This document shows positions 24,272-36,430 of a stretch of DNA of 64,000 bases, piece after piece. Each line of letters starts with the position of its first letter. Within the stretch, counting starts at the first letter, position 1. The stretch covers positions 88,423,114-88,487,113 of the forward strand of contig NC_090984.1 of NCBI RefSeq assembly GCF_041146395.1, written 5' to 3'. This DNA comes from Eulemur rufifrons. Lineage: Eukaryota; Chordata; Mammalia; Primates; Lemuridae. Below the pieces are notes generated by a model, which did no database searches, was not told the DNA's origin, and saw nothing but the letters and a program-made list of their open reading frames with translations. Made by a program: the position numbers and the translations under genes.

Positions 24272-24442
24272 GACAGTATAATGTGATGATTGAGAGTACA
24301 GGCTTCCAGTTCAGACAGACCAGCTGACAAATCCCTGCCTCTTAATATCTGTGTGTCCATGGTCAAATTACTTAACCATTCTGAGCTGGTTTCCTCACCT
24401 ATAAATTGGGTATAATGATAATGAATCCTAAATAAGGTAATA
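24272..24442 (+). repeat. MIR SINE
   Basis: 'gtgatgattgagagtacagg', 'cttccagttcagacagacc', 'aaattacttaaccattctga', 'gtttcctcacctataaattg' in MIR order, starting near its 5' end. Confidence 0.85.
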
Positions 24443-24524
24443 TGTAAAACTAGAACTCAAGCGCAATTATTTTAAAGTTAGGTTTTTAAAAATCAGTGAT
24501 TTACCAAAAGAAAACCCCCACGAA

Positions 24525-24690
24525 ACCAAAGACAAAACAAACAACCCCCACCAAAAAAAACCCACCCCAAACAACAACAACAAAAAAAAAAACAACAACT
24601 TCCTGTAAGAACTGACTCATCAAACTATGATAGAAGCCTCATCTCCATAAACTTCATAACTTCAACCCTGAACTTGAACCTTTGTCTCAG
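24525..24690 (+). repeat. Unidentified repeat, copy 2 of a local pair
   Basis: A long C/A-rich run ('aacaaacaacccccaccaaa', then CAA repeats to 24597) leads into 'caacttcctgtaagaactga', 'ctcatcaaactatgatagaa' and 'gcctcatctccataaacttc', matching 23690-23775 with scattered changes. Confidence 0.55.
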
Positions 24691-25190
24691 GGGTATAGAA
24701 GAATTTCATCCTTTATTGCTCCTCCAAATATTCTCCTCACCCACTTTCTTTTCATTCTGTAAACCACCCACCAGTTCGTCAACATAACATTGACAACCCC
24801 TCTCTGTTTGTCTTGGCTGATTGATTTTCCTGAGTACCATTAGAAGCATTAGCCTTCACCTGTCTTAGTTGGGCTGTTTGGTCTGTAATGGCCTGGAATG
24901 CTCTTACACTTACCATTTTGGAAGAGGTTAAGTTAGATCCCAGGCCATGCCTATAAATGCTCCTGTTAGTTACAAAGTCTTGCCTTGATATACAACCCTG
25001 GCAAATAAGAAATGACAAAATGGCACTAAATGTCTTTCTCTCTGGACATAAAAGTTCATTGCATCATTTAAGGAAGCTGAAAGAAAAGAGATATTTTGTG
25101 TATGTTTTTACCTGCATAAAACGTACAGGTTATTATGTGGAATACCAGGAATGTTGGCTTTTATATAAAAGAGTATTCTTGCATATCCCA
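24691..25190. other. Unassigned stretch downstream of the repeat pair
   Basis: Could be the body of an old LTR that the paired repeat begins. No diagnostic block seen; frames at 24779-25018 and 24957-25262 are uninformative. Confidence 0.35.
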
Positions 25191-25193
25191 GAG

Positions 25194-25445
25194 CAAGGGT
25201 TGGCAAACTATGAACAATTGGCCAAAATGGCTCTCCTGCTTGCTTTGTTAGATATAAAATAAAATAAAATAAAATAATAAAAGTACTATTGAACACAATT
25301 GGGTCTGCCTATTTACTCACTGTCTGTGGCTACTTTTATGCTACAACAGCTGAACTGAATAGTTGCAACGGAGACCTTGTGTCCCACGAAGCCTAAAATA
25401 TTTACTCTCTAGTGGTCCCTTACAGAAGAAGTTTGCGGACTGCTG
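25194..25445 (+). mobile_element. hAT-type non-autonomous DNA transposon
   Basis: Left terminus 'caagggttggcaaactatga' and right terminus 'agaagtttgcggactgctg' are inverted repeats of the widespread hAT element starting 'caggggttggcaaact'. Interior 'actgtctgtggctactttta', 'gaatagttgcaacggagacc', 'gcctaaaatatttactctct'. It carries an internal (AAAAT)n at about 25255-25280. A clear 8-bp duplication was not found. No transposase. Confidence 0.85.
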
Positions 25446-26770
25446 TGCATTTGAAGTAAGATGAAGCTTCCTCAAAGTCACCGTTGGTTTGCCCGGAGTC
25501 TTTTTTCCATCTGGTATGGATACAGCAGTTACATTACAATTTCCTGGAATAGTCCTATCAAATGTTATTTCCCTGTTGCTCTCATTTGTATATATAAGGA
25601 AATTTATAACAATTTGATAATATGCTTTGTTCTTTGGTTTAAAATCTACAGCCCCTATGTGTATGAATGCCAGGGTTCCCAAGTAGGATAGAAAAATAGA
25701 AATTGTTTGCCAATGATCACAGGCTACGATGACCACTGTGTTGAATCAACATGATCATTATTAGTCCTGAGGCTTTCAAGATATTTTGAAAATGCCTGCT
25801 TATTGCAGTTTGGCCCTTCATGTTAGAACATATACGAGAATTTTTTTTCAGCCACAAAGAAAGCAAAGGGAATTTAAATCAACAAATAGTTCCCAGCCTC
25901 CCTCCTCACCTAAGCCATCTAAGGCTGTAAAAACCTGTTTACAGCCAAGTATCCTTCAAGAAAACAAGATTCCTGACATGAATAGATCCTAAAAATGTTA
26001 TTATCTTGTACAAGATAACTTGGCAACAGCACACTTTGAGAGAGTGCTTTACCTTTGTTCAGCAGCATTTTTTAGTGACTGTGGGATTTATGATGATAGG
26101 TAGTCTATTAAACTAAACCAGGAGCCTAAGAAGAAAACAGAGATAAGTGAAAAAGGAGCACTGTTGTGGAAGGAAAGATACATTCTCTGGAAAGTCTTTA
26201 TTGTCTCATTGCTTCTCATGCATGAAAAACACAATTCAAATATAGCATTAAAAAGATGCGCGAAAACAAATCTTAAGCATGCAAAAATAACCTGCAAATG
26301 TGTGAAGATGATGTATTGCCTGGAAATTGTTCTTTCATTGCACAGCAAAGCACATCGTTATTTCAGGCTGCCCCCTTCAAATGCCTGACTTACTAACAAA
26401 TTAATTTTCTTATGTAAGTGCCCTTCCTATTCTGTGGAATTCCCTTTGCTGCCATCAGGAGAACAAATTGGAGCTATTTCGAGAACTTGCAGGCAACAAA
26501 AGTAGAAGGCTCTAAAACTTTGAAAAAACAAGAACAGCTTAGTTAAGGATGTTGGTTTGGGTGTGGAGTTTTAAATTACGTCCATTATACCCACCCAGAA
26601 AAACTTGGAACGCTAGGCCCAGACTCAGGGAAGTGGTACAGCCCAGCTCTAAGGCCAGGAAATGAGAATTTGTGTTTTATGGAGGAAATGGAACCAAAAC
26701 CAGGTCCATCATTCAGCTGCAGTATGAAAGCAAAATCGCTAGGTAGAGAGGGAGGAGGAACCTAGACACA
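25446..26770. other. Unique DNA, repeat-poor
   Basis: No repeat family recognised. Open frames 25461-25691 and 26088-26388 (both strands) have no known content. 26160-26395 contains octamer-like 'atgcaaa' sites and is a weak candidate for a conserved non-coding element. Confidence 0.4.
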
Positions 26771-26774
26771 GATC

Positions 26775-27040
26775 AGTTGATTTCTGGTGAGGGCTCTCTT
26801 CTTGTCATGCAGATGGCCACCTTCTCACTGTGTGTTCATGTGGCCTTTCCTTGGTGTGTGCATACACGGAAAGAAAGCAATCTCTCTCTTCCTCTTCTTG
26901 TAAGGCCACCAATCTTACTGGATTAAGGCCCCACCCTTATTTCATTTAACTTTAAAGACCTCCAAAACCCCTCTCTCCAAATACAGTAAAATTGGGTTAT
27001 GGCTTTGGCATATTAATTTTGGGGAGACTGAATTCAGTTC
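26775..27040 (-). mobile_element. MLT1/MST-type MaLR LTR fragment
   Basis: 'ctggtgagggctctcttctt', 'atggccaccttctcactgtg', 'ttcttgtaaggccaccaatc', 'ggattaaggccccaccctta', 'ctccaaatacagtaaaattg', 'tggggagactgaattcagtt' in the reverse order of a MaLR LTR. Confidence 0.85.
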
Positions 27041-27465
27041 GTAGAAGGAGTGTGGGCTGGCCGGGCACTGGTGTATCTGAAGCAGGGAAAGATGAGGCTG
27101 GTCTGTGAGTGCTGAACAACAAACTGCAAGCTGAGACCAGCTCCCTCCGCTGGAAAGAAGTGCTGCTGCCAGGGTGAAGAACCAAAGCTGGGTGATGTGG
27201 ATGGGGACAGCATCCTTCCTCCTCAGGTCTTCCAGTGTCCCTCCAGAACCCCTGGCAGAGCAGAAATGCAGTTGGCAGAGTCCCGCCTCTACCGTCACAC
27301 AGCAGAGTCTACAAGGGAGGAAGTGCAGCCTAGAGGCAAGAGCTCAATTGCTGCCTCAATACTGCTGGTGGCTTATTTTAACATCTGTTCTTCCCTTCAT
27401 TCTTAATCATAGAATCCTAAATTTATTTGGAATAGCAAGACTCCATCAAAAAACATTTCTCAGCC
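27041..27465. other. Unassigned, GC-richer stretch
   Basis: Two overlapping frames on opposite strands (26942-27298 minus, 27174-27473 plus) share the same bases; neither has recognisable domains. May be an old LTR remnant. Confidence 0.4.
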
Positions 27466-27469
27466 TTCC

Positions 27470-27825
27470 TTGAAGCTAGATATGGTCATGTGACCACATT
27501 TGGCTAATAAATGTGAAGGAAACTATTATGTGGGGCTTCCAGGAAGTTTTTAGAAAGTTTCTTTGCCCCTTCTTCCATCACACTGCCCACAATGTGGATG
27601 TGATGGCTGGTGCTCTATTAACTATATCACACCATGAGGACAAGACGTGCCCTGAAGGATGGCAAGGAGCTGTGGAGTACTTTGATGACCTTGTGAAGTA
27701 GCCATACTAGTCTTGATTGCTGACGTCCAGATGTCTTTTATGTGTGTAGGAAACATTAACTTCTCTCTTGTTTAAGTCTGTCAGAGCTTTTCTAGTACAC
27801 GCAGCCCAGACTAACCCTAACAGAA
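27470..27825 (+). mobile_element. MLT1-like MaLR solo LTR
   Basis: 'gaagctagatatggtcatgt' and 'gaccacatttggctaataaa' open the copy; it ends 'gcccagactaaccctaac'. The order matches MLT1-type LTRs with 'gccatgtgac.tagttctggcc'. Diverged. Confidence 0.65.
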
Positions 27826-28069
27826 AGGAGACTAAGCTAGCTTGGATAGGTAGATCCAGCCGGCTTAAATGGTGGTCATCCATTTCAAAGTATTTTCTCT
27901 CCTGCTACTTGAAATTTTAGTTGGCTTTCTTATTAAATGAATTACTAAAAACCCTTTCATTTGCATATTTAATTAGATTAAAAATCTTTCTCGCTTACTT
28001 CTATGAGGATTAAAAGAACATGAACCATCCATAGTTTAGAATAGATTTATTTAATCAGATTGTTTTGAT

Positions 28070-28458
28070 TTTTCTAACCCAAGCTACTCTTACCTCCTGT
28101 TTTTCAAATGTGCTGAGTGCATTTCTGTCTCAGGGCCTTTGCACTTGCTGTTCCCTCTATCTGGAATGCTTTACCTTCAGCTATTTGCATGATTTACTGC
28201 CCTCAGGTCTCTTCCTGATAACACACTCTCTCTTCTCCAAACCATGTTTTATTATTTTCCTTTTGTTAGACTACATATTTATTATTTGTTTATTTTATGT
28301 CTCCCCACCATCCCCAAAACTCTCACTAAGTGTCAGCTTTATGAGAATGGGGGCTGTTTTTTAATAGTAATTTCACAATAATCCCATATTCTTAGCATAA
28401 AAACTTGTATAGTGCTTACTAGATGCTCAAAAAATATTTCTTGAAATTAAATGAAAGA
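28070..28458 (+). repeat. L2 LINE 3' end
   Basis: 'tcagggcctttgcacttgct', 'gttccctctatctggaatgc' then a tail 'agatgctcaaaaaatatttc' and 'ttgaaattaaatgaa' are the L2 3' region. Confidence 0.85.
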
Positions 28459-28479
28459 AAGACAAATTAAGGTACATCA

Positions 28480-28795
28480 GTTAGACATTGCTTCACAATA
28501 GATTATTCAAAACTCTGTCGTAAAACAATGAACATATTATTCCTCATGCATCTGAGTCATATGGATGGTTCTACTGATCTGGGCCAGGCTTGGCTGGTCT
28601 TGGCCGGATTTGCTCATAAATTTGTGATCAGCTGGCAGGTCAAATGAGGGTTGGCAGGTCTAGGAAAGCCTCAGTGCCTTACATGACTGAATGATTAACT
28701 GGCTCTTGGCTGGAACTAAGAGGATAACTGGTAACTCACGTCTCTAACCATCCAGCAGGCTAGACTGACCTTATTCTCATAGGAGGCAGAGGATC

Positions 28796-28835
<40 letters not shown>

Positions 28836-29030
28836 CCGGGAAGCATATAAGGCTTTGGAAGGCTTCTTGAGGCCCAGGCTTAGAGCTTGTGTGTCATTTT
28901 CACCACATTCATTGTTAAATGCAAGGCACAAGGCCATCCAGGTTCAAGGGTTGGGTAAATATATTCCCCCACTTGATGGGAGGAGCTACAGATCACACTG
29001 GGGCTGTGGTGAATTTAATATGGCTGTCAG
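28480..29030 (-). mobile_element. MLT1-type MaLR LTR with (GA)n
   Basis: 'gggccaggcttggctggtct', 'gatcagctggcaggtcaaat', 'catccagcaggctagactga', 'cttgatgggaggagctacag' in order, as in minus-strand MLT1 LTRs. A (GA)n run of 16 units lies at 28801-28832. Open frame 28855-29271 (138 codons) starts in the LTR and is not a gene. Confidence 0.65.
28801..28832. repeat. (GA)n microsatellite
   Basis: Perfect dinucleotide run inside the MLT1-type LTR. Confidence 0.97.
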
Positions 29031-29271
29031 AGAAACTGAAAATGTTAAAGAAATTGAATTACCAACTAAGCAAAGAAGGTTTTGGCTAACATGGCATCAG
29101 CTTATAGTATTTTTCCATATTTCTCTTACCTTCATTTGGATCTATGTGGCATCTTTCTCATACTTTCTTAAACAGTCATTACTGAGTTTTCTTTCAGTAT
29201 TGAACTTGGCTATTGAGTTCTCTAATCTTATGAGGCAAAGAAATGAAGAAAACAACACAGGAAGATATTAG

Positions 29272-29775
29272 ATGTCTTAGTTTTATATTGCCACTGTAAC
29301 AAATGACCACAAACTGTGTGTCTTAAAACAACACACATTTATTGTCTTACAGTTCTGGATGTCAGAAGTCCAAAGTGGGTTTCGCATGGGCTAAAATCAA
29401 GCTGTTGGCAGGACTGCATTCCTCCTCAAGGCTCTAGGGGAGAATCCATTTCCTTGCCTTTTTCCAACTTCTAGAAACCATCTGCATTCCTTGGCTCACG
29501 GCCCCTTCCTCACATCACTCCCAACCTCTGCTTCTGTCATCATCACATTTCCTTCTCCAGGTCTGACTCATTCACCTCACTCTTTCACTTATAAAAATGT
29601 TTGTGATTACACTGGGCACACCCAGATAATCCAGGATAATCTTCCCCATGTCCCGGTCTCTAACTCAATCACATCTGCAGAGTCCCTTTCGTCAAGTAAA
29701 GGAACATACTCACCGGTCCTGGATTAGGACCTGGACATCTGCCGGGCAAATATAAACACCAAACTAATCCATCCC
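29272..29775 (-). mobile_element. MLT1-type MaLR solo LTR
   Basis: Near full length: 'taacaaatgaccacaaactg', 'cttaaaacaacacacattta', 'tctggatgtcagaagtccaa', 'taggggagaatccatttcct', 'tgattacactgggcacaccc', 'agataatccaggataatctt', 'ggattaggacctggacatct'. Clear MLT1 in reverse. Confidence 0.9.
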
Positions 29776-30914
29776 TGGCCACGTAGCCTCTACATTTTCC
29801 CCAGTGTAGGAGGTTTTTAGTAGATGTTTATAGAGCATTGAGGTCTTCAACAAGTAGGGGTTGTGTCCAAGACTATTAAACTGATTTGTCTCCTGAAACC
29901 CTCAGATATAGGAATAAGCTAGAATTAGTTAATTTGATAGCATTTTGTTGTTGCAGAAATATTAACATTTCCAAGTATGCATTCATCATCCAGTAATTGT
30001 TGTTAAGCCACTCTGAATCACTGTGTGGTTCATAAATTATTCTACAGCATTGGTAGACAGAATTGCCACTGTTGTCAAGCCTTAAGATGCTCTTTCATTT
30101 TTGGCAGGACGGTTTTGCCCTAGCTTTATTCATTCATCACTAGGAATCATAATTCTTCATGAAGTGTTTAACCCTGCATCTGAATTTTCCCAAGAGACAA
30201 GCTCCACACAAGTTCCTCATCAGTGCCCCTGGGCCTCCGGTTCTGGGTCATTATGGCACTCTGTAGGCCCTCAATAATCTTGCAGACAGACTGTCTGGTT
30301 TGAGAATATTCATTGCAATTTAATTCACATTAAACCGGCCTCCAGGTACTAATGTAGCACTTAGAGGAATCTTGCTAGACTAGTTGACTTTTTACAGAAT
30401 ACCTGCCTTATATAGAGTCATGCATTGCAAAGTATCTGGAGAAGTCATTTAGGCCTCCCCTGAGGACTTTGTCTTGCCTTTTAAAATCCACCCTGTCCTT
30501 TAAAAGCCGCCTAAAATCTCACTCTGGGACTTGTTTCTATCAAATTCCCATTCTCCTGATTGGGAGCACTTGATAAAGTTCAAGTGCCTGAGGAAGGTGC
30601 TTCTCAATCACATTTGAGGGTTGTGAAGCCAGAGGGCAGATGTTGACAGGTGGGTCCTAGGGAGGATGCTGAGGTCAAGGCCAGGACAGCAAGTCCAAAG
30701 GAGGTTCATTCATCAAGGGGGCTTAGGCAAACCTGGGAAGATAGGAAGGCCTGCCAAAAATCCAGGGATACAGGATACAGGAAACTAGAAGTGAGGAGAA
30801 GCTGGAGGAAATGGACAATAGGAGATGATGAATGAACCCTGGGGACAAAGTACAAATACCTATAGCATATTATTTTCACTTCTAATAAGCCTATGAGATT
30901 CAACTAGATTCATT
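29776..30914. other. Unique DNA, repeat-poor
   Basis: No recognised family. Opposed frames 30650-30835 and 30706-30903 share bases and are not convincing. Confidence 0.45.
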
Positions 30915-31265
30915 TAAAGTGCACTGCAGCATTGCTTATAGTAGCAAAAACAAACAAATGTAAAGGGGCTGGTTCAATAAATTATAATCTCTGTGGGGAA
31001 CTATTTTGCACTTGATAGAAGAATAAAGGAGATTCGTGTGTGCTGTGACATACTGTTAAGTGAAAAACAAAGCAGGAAAAAAAGCCAAGAATATATACAG
31101 GCAGATAAATGCATATTTCTTTTCTTGGAAAGGTGCACAAGAAAATGCTAACAATGAGTGCTTCAGAGTGATAGTGGGAAAAGTGAAAGAGACTTATTTC
31201 TTATTTTATACCTTTCCATACTGTTTGAACTTTCTAATCATAAATATATCTATTTATCTATTTTT
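30915..31265 (+). mobile_element. L1M 3' end fragment
   Basis: 'gcagcattgcttatagtagc', 'ggttcaataaattataatct', then 'catactgttaagtgaaaaac' and 'agtgatagtgggaaaagtga' follow the L1M ORF2 end and 3' UTR. Confidence 0.75.
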
Positions 31266-32692
31266 AAATATCAGCAGTGGTGATCTGGGTGTTAGGACTG
31301 TGGACCTTTTTTGTTTTCTTCTTTTTACTTCTTTGTGATTTTTAACCCAATAAATATTATTTTTAAAAAATAGATTATATAAAGGAGCACCGTAAGACAA
31401 ACATCTCTAAGCAGAATCATTCTCTTTTCTCTACTTTTAAAGCGTAATTATCTCTCTTTGGCATTTGTTTTCTATTTTGCATTATTTTCACATAGCTAGT
31501 AAAGGCACTTTCAGGACTTGAACCCAGGACTTTCTGACTGTAAAACGTGGGATATGTTTTATATACAAACTCCAAATGAAACTCAATAGAATGTCTAATT
31601 TTAGGTCTAACCTGCCTTGCAAATGGGTAGGTGGTACCTTCACCCACCTAGGGAAATTCATTTATGTAAGGGAATATTTGGAATCATGAAACGCATTTGT
31701 GTTATCTTTTCTTCTTAACTAGATTATAATCTGTTTGTGAGCAGGAGCCATGTCTTCCTTTCCATTAAAAATAAATTGCTCCTCATCTGGAAGCTTGCAG
31801 AGTAAACACTTACATTTGTGCTGGAAAAAAACTGAATAATTTGTGTGCACATAAACGTGAGCAGTAAGTGTCCTAAGGTACCAATTACATGATTACACAT
31901 AGTTCTCATCTGTGAAGGGTTGCCTGGAGCACTGTTGGGAAGAACAGGATCAATTAGCAATGTCTGCTGCGGGACTGCCCTGGTTTACACCTGTTGTCAT
32001 CATGTAATTTAGCTCTCGTTTTCACTTTCAAAAGTGTCCTGGCTTAGACAATAAAACCACCCTAGCTCTGTGGGTGCAGGAAGAGGAAGTGGCTGTATAT
32101 GTGCAATGTATGTGTCATCACGTGCTAATTATTTACTTCTATAAATGTTATAAGAATTCAGGAGACAGGATCAGCACTGCGCAGATGAGCCATCTGGACT
32201 CCACCGATGCAGCAGAAATGAATGCACAGGGAAGGCGCGTGAGCTGGAGAAGAGCAGAACGGGGCGGCGGCACCCGGATGACTAGCGCCCATCACAGGCA
32301 AGATGGATCCTGGGCACAAATGAGTCAGGGATCTCCCCTGAATATGGGGGTGGAATTTGCTCCAGGCCTGGCCAGGATCTGAGCCTACAGATTCCAAGAT
32401 TTGGAGATTTCAGCTGGGAAGGTCCGGGAGGAAATTTGCAGAAATAGAGCATCTGTTCTCTAGGGATTGGGTTTAGCTGGAGAAATTCAGAACATAGAGG
32501 CTTCTAGAACAACAGCCGATATCACAGGATTTGATTGTTAAGACTAAATAGACAGCAAGAGTTCGCTTACCATTTGCATCCAACTATTACACAAAGAGAC
32601 CAAGCAAGTGATGACTCCCTGTATCACTGGCTCTTCCAGAAAGTATAAGCGAGAAGGTCAGTGACTGTTTGTAGGGCTGGTTACTGCTGGGT
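31266..32692. other. Mostly unique DNA with small repeat scraps
   Basis: 31480-31545 holds a minus-strand MIR scrap ('acttgaacccaggactttct'); 31718-31765 resembles an L2 tail ('agattataatctgtttgtga'). 32150-32300 is locally CpG-rich. Frames 32074-32382 (plus) and 32158-32397 (minus) overlap and are not recognised. Confidence 0.45.
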
Positions 32693-32896
32693 CTGGGGAA
32701 GAAACAGACCTGGGTTAAGTCTCAAATATGCCACTTTCTACCTGTCTGACTCTGGACAAAGAACCCAACCTCAAAGCCTCAGGATCTTCATCTGTGAAAC
32801 GGGGAAAGTAACAATGGTGATCACATAGGGCTCTTGGGAAGATTCAAGAAGATAACAGAGAACCTGGCAGATGGCAAGAGCTGAATAGATGCCAAT
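32693..32896 (+). repeat. MIR SINE
   Basis: 'acagacctgggttaagtctc', 'actttctacctgtctgactc', 'ggatcttcatctgtgaaacg', 'ggaaagtaacaatggtgatc', 'gctgaatagatg': a nearly full MIR. Confidence 0.9.
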
Positions 32897-35680
32897 CATG
32901 TCACCTACATTAAAAACAATAGTTTCCTGTCTGTATTCATGTTGACTGGTGTAGTGTCTTATCTTGCTGGGCTTGCCCAGAATGCTGCACCTCTCTCTTG
33001 CATGGGATGAGAAGGGCTGCTTTGACCTGGCAGCTTCCACTGTGGTCTGAGGCTCTGGTCAGTGCAGAACTCAGCACTGCCAAACAGCTGGGAAGTGTCC
33101 TGGGTGTGCATGCAGAACTGGAAACTGGCCTCAGGGAGAATTGTTGTGGCGATAAAGAGGTTGCTATTTTGGCTTTCTCACAGCAACTGATGGCCCAGAA
33201 AGAACGTTTCTGTCCACTCCCACTGCAGATACATTCCAGCTGCTTTCTGCTGAACTGCCCTCATTCCCCACCCTTAGATAGCACAAATATTTCTCCTAGG
33301 TGTATCTTTTCTTCTTAAAAAGGAGAAGAAAATAAGAAAGGAAAAGGTATTTTTTACTCTAGTTACTTTCCAAATGCGACATGAAAAATAGTTCGCCACT
33401 CATTCATGTTTCCATTTCCTCTTGTTTTCTCTCCCTATACCTCACCAAATCTGGCAGACGTGGGACAGACGTACCTTGTCAGCTGTGGACCTGTCCCACA
33501 GCCATTTTTCCTTGTGATAGCTCATAAAAATGCTGCATAATAGGTCCTGTGTGAGTAGGAGAAAATATTGAGACAATGTCAGGAAGATCAAGAAAAAGGC
33601 AAGTGGATGGATCTGCACAGGACTCCCTTGGACAGAGCTTTTGCTGGAAGAACTATAGAGGTCGATGAGACCATAGATGAGTGGTATTATTAACAGCTAG
33701 CAGATAGGGGTGAGGTGGAGTTTCTTTGGCTGCTATAGTATTTACAACCAAATCTTCCCCAATATCCAGCAGGCTGGAGATTTCATATCTGATGTATTTT
33801 GCCTTTAGTGTTGAGAAGTCAGAGAATAGTCAAGAAACATGTGGCCTCAGTGTGCCCTCACGTTCATTTCCCACCCCCCACTCTGCTCTATGGCAGTGAG
33901 CCTGAGCCCTGAAGGCTAGGACTCCCAGGCTCCCGGGTCAGCTGGCTTCTGGCTTTTAGGCAATGCAAGGTACTGGTGAGAGGTGGGGAGTGGGGGTGCA
34001 GGAGGAAGGGAGCTTATAGGACGGCCCTCTGCCTTGGGTAGCTCCTCCAACACTCCCTGAGTAAACTTGCTGTGATGCCAGCCATTGTCAGGGGACCATG
34101 GCTCTGGGCTCTGGTCGCCAGCACCTCCCTCTGTCCCTCTCTGCCATACTCTCTGGGTTGCCTCCCTAGTTCCTGTCTGGCTTCCAGCTCTTCTCTCACC
34201 TGTGTACCTAATTCCCTGCATTGATTTCACACCCCCTCCTCCCTTTTTTTAAAAAAATAAAGTGGTTTCTTTTTTGGACCCTGACTGCTACAAGTATTAA
34301 TAGACAGTTGGGAGAAAAATCAAGCATATTTAAATACTTTTCAAACAATAAAAGCAATGAACATTTGTTACCAGATTACCTGGGAAACAAGTCAACTTAC
34401 TTCATATAAACATTTGGAGGCCATTTATAATTAGACCTTTGCTGTTTGAACAAGTCAGAGTAGTTTTAAAATTTGAAAGTCAAGAAAAATGTGATGTGAA
34501 GAAAATCAAAAGGTCTTCCAGCATTCGCCTTGACCCTCGTTGACAGAACCCCTGGAGACTCAGGAAGTCTCTTCTACCTGGTCCTGCACGGCCCGATGTG
34601 GGCACAGGGTTCTGGAACTACTTGGGTTCTTTCATTCCTTAGCCTCAAGGCCTGCGTGAGTGAAACAGATTTATCTGTGCCAGGAAAACTGCATGTTGTG
34701 GTAACCAGTCCCCTCTTTTTATTTCTTGGCTCCATCAAGCCCTCAATGTATTGGAGCCTGAGGTTTTGTTAAAAATGCAAAAACATACTTTCTATTATTA
34801 CCTCTAATTTTTCAGAGAGAAACTCTCATAAGTGTTCAATACAGCTTTTATATACAGGATACATCACGTGCAGTAAATATACACACAGCATTTGTGCTCT
34901 ACTGCTCTGAAAAGCATGCTTTAAAAACTAGAATTTCAAAGCAGACTCCTTGAGGACATTTAATTCCACCTGGGACTTGGGTGGCTCGAGCCGGGTAGCA
35001 GCTCAGGGGCCGTGTTGACTTTGCACACCTTCAGCCACAAGGCAGGAATTCACAGCAAACCAGCTTCTCACTATAGTTCCAATAAATTTAGAAGCAACCA
35101 GGCCAGTTCTAAAACAAGGCCTTCATTTATAGAAGAAATGTGTTATATAGAGTGATATTCAACTGCTGAAGAAGCCCTCCTGATTCATTTGATAGGAACA
35201 GCCATTTGGAATTTTCTGAGCACTTTTTCACATGTCCCCAAGGCTTCTAAATGATCAAAACTGACATATGGGTTGTGTGACTACATCTATTTGTTAACAC
35301 AATTAGCTTATCTCTCACTTCATCCAAAAAATAAAAAGTTAAAAGGTGTATTTCAAAAAAATCATTTGTGGATTTAAGAAAAATTGTTTCATACACCACA
35401 TCATAAGAGGCACAGATTACCATGCAATTTGAGCAAGGACTTTGTAGTTGTGCTGCTTGGAATTCTTCAGCTAGTAGGATGCTTGTGTGACAGGATGATT
35501 AGTTGAGACATTATTTTTCCTATTTTTCCCATTTTCTCTAGTTTCCAGCAGAAAGGCAGTTTTCTGTGTTCTCTCCACTCTGGGGATGTCTCTTGCCAGC
35601 AGCCTTACCTCATTAAAGTGATTATGTCAGGCGGGGGGAGGCGTGCAGGGTGATTCCCTTGAAATGCACAATAGTAGCTC
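32897..35680. other. Longest repeat-poor stretch of the window
   Basis: No recognised repeat over about 2.8 kb. Open frames (32998-33318, 33916-34230, 34530-34772) show no known domain. 34890-35340 is free of repeats and could hold conserved non-coding sequence; this cannot be tested here. Confidence 0.4.
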
Positions 35681-35762
35681 ACTGGGTGGAGAAAGTGAAG
35701 CCAAGTAACTTGCCTAAGTTCACATAGATAGTAAGTAACACAGCTGGATTGGAAACGCTATA
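35681..35762 (-). repeat. MIR SINE scrap
   Basis: 'aagtaacttgcctaagttca', 'catagatagtaagtaacaca', 'gctggattggaaac'. Confidence 0.6.
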
Positions 35763-36265
35763 ATAAATAATATATAAATGTGAAATAACAGTAAGCGTTA
35801 GCTGTGATCATTACTAATATTGTTATCTATATGTATTGACCCTGCCACTCTGGCTTCCATCCCCACAGCTCAATTTTCCTCACGTATTCCATGAACATAT
35901 GAACACTTAGAATCCGGAGAGCTGATAAATGCAGATCAGAAACTTATGCATATTTAAACATGATCATCACTGTGAGTTCACCATCAATCCTATTTCATTT
36001 TCTTTTCCTTATTTCCCATCATTAAATTATACATGCTACCATAACATTTTCCCAAGCTACCATCTAAACCTGCCAAGTTCCCTGCTGTCCCGTCTCCTCC
36101 TTTACCCACCAGTCTTGATCCTCCTGCTCCTCGGCACTCCCACTCCAACACACAGGGAATGCCTGGTGGGTGGCTGGAGTTAGGACCCCCCCGACCCCCC
36201 TCGCCACTGCTTCTGTCAGCAACAATCCTGAATTCTTATTGTCACTATTGTTTATTTGTTTGTTT
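35763..36265. other. Unique DNA, pyrimidine-rich part
   Basis: Frame 35929-36183 is a chance frame in C/T-rich DNA. A (TTTG)n-like run is at about 36250-36265. Confidence 0.4.
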
Positions 36266-36267
36266 AT

Positions 36268-36430
36268 GTATAACAGCTTAATTTAGATATAATTCACATA
36301 TAATATGATTCATCCTTTTAAAATGTACAATTCAAGGTTTCTAGTGTATTCGAGCTGTACAACTGTCACCACTATTTAATTTTAGAATATTTTCGTTATC
36401 CCCCAAAGAAACACTATACAATTGTATATT
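36268..36430 (-). mobile_element. L1ME-type 3' UTR fragment
   Basis: 'ttagatataattcacatata', 'ttttaaaatgtacaattcaa', 'agctgtacaactgtcaccac', 'cgttatcccccaaagaaaca' in reverse L1ME order. Confidence 0.8.

Noticed and set aside
25341..25736. 131-codon minus frame
   Set aside because: Its end is the hAT element and the rest is unrecognised; no supporting signal.
28855..29271. 138-codon plus frame with hydrophobic stretch
   Set aside because: Starts inside an MLT1-type LTR and runs into unique DNA; the hydrophobic part comes from T-rich sequence, with no sign of an exon.
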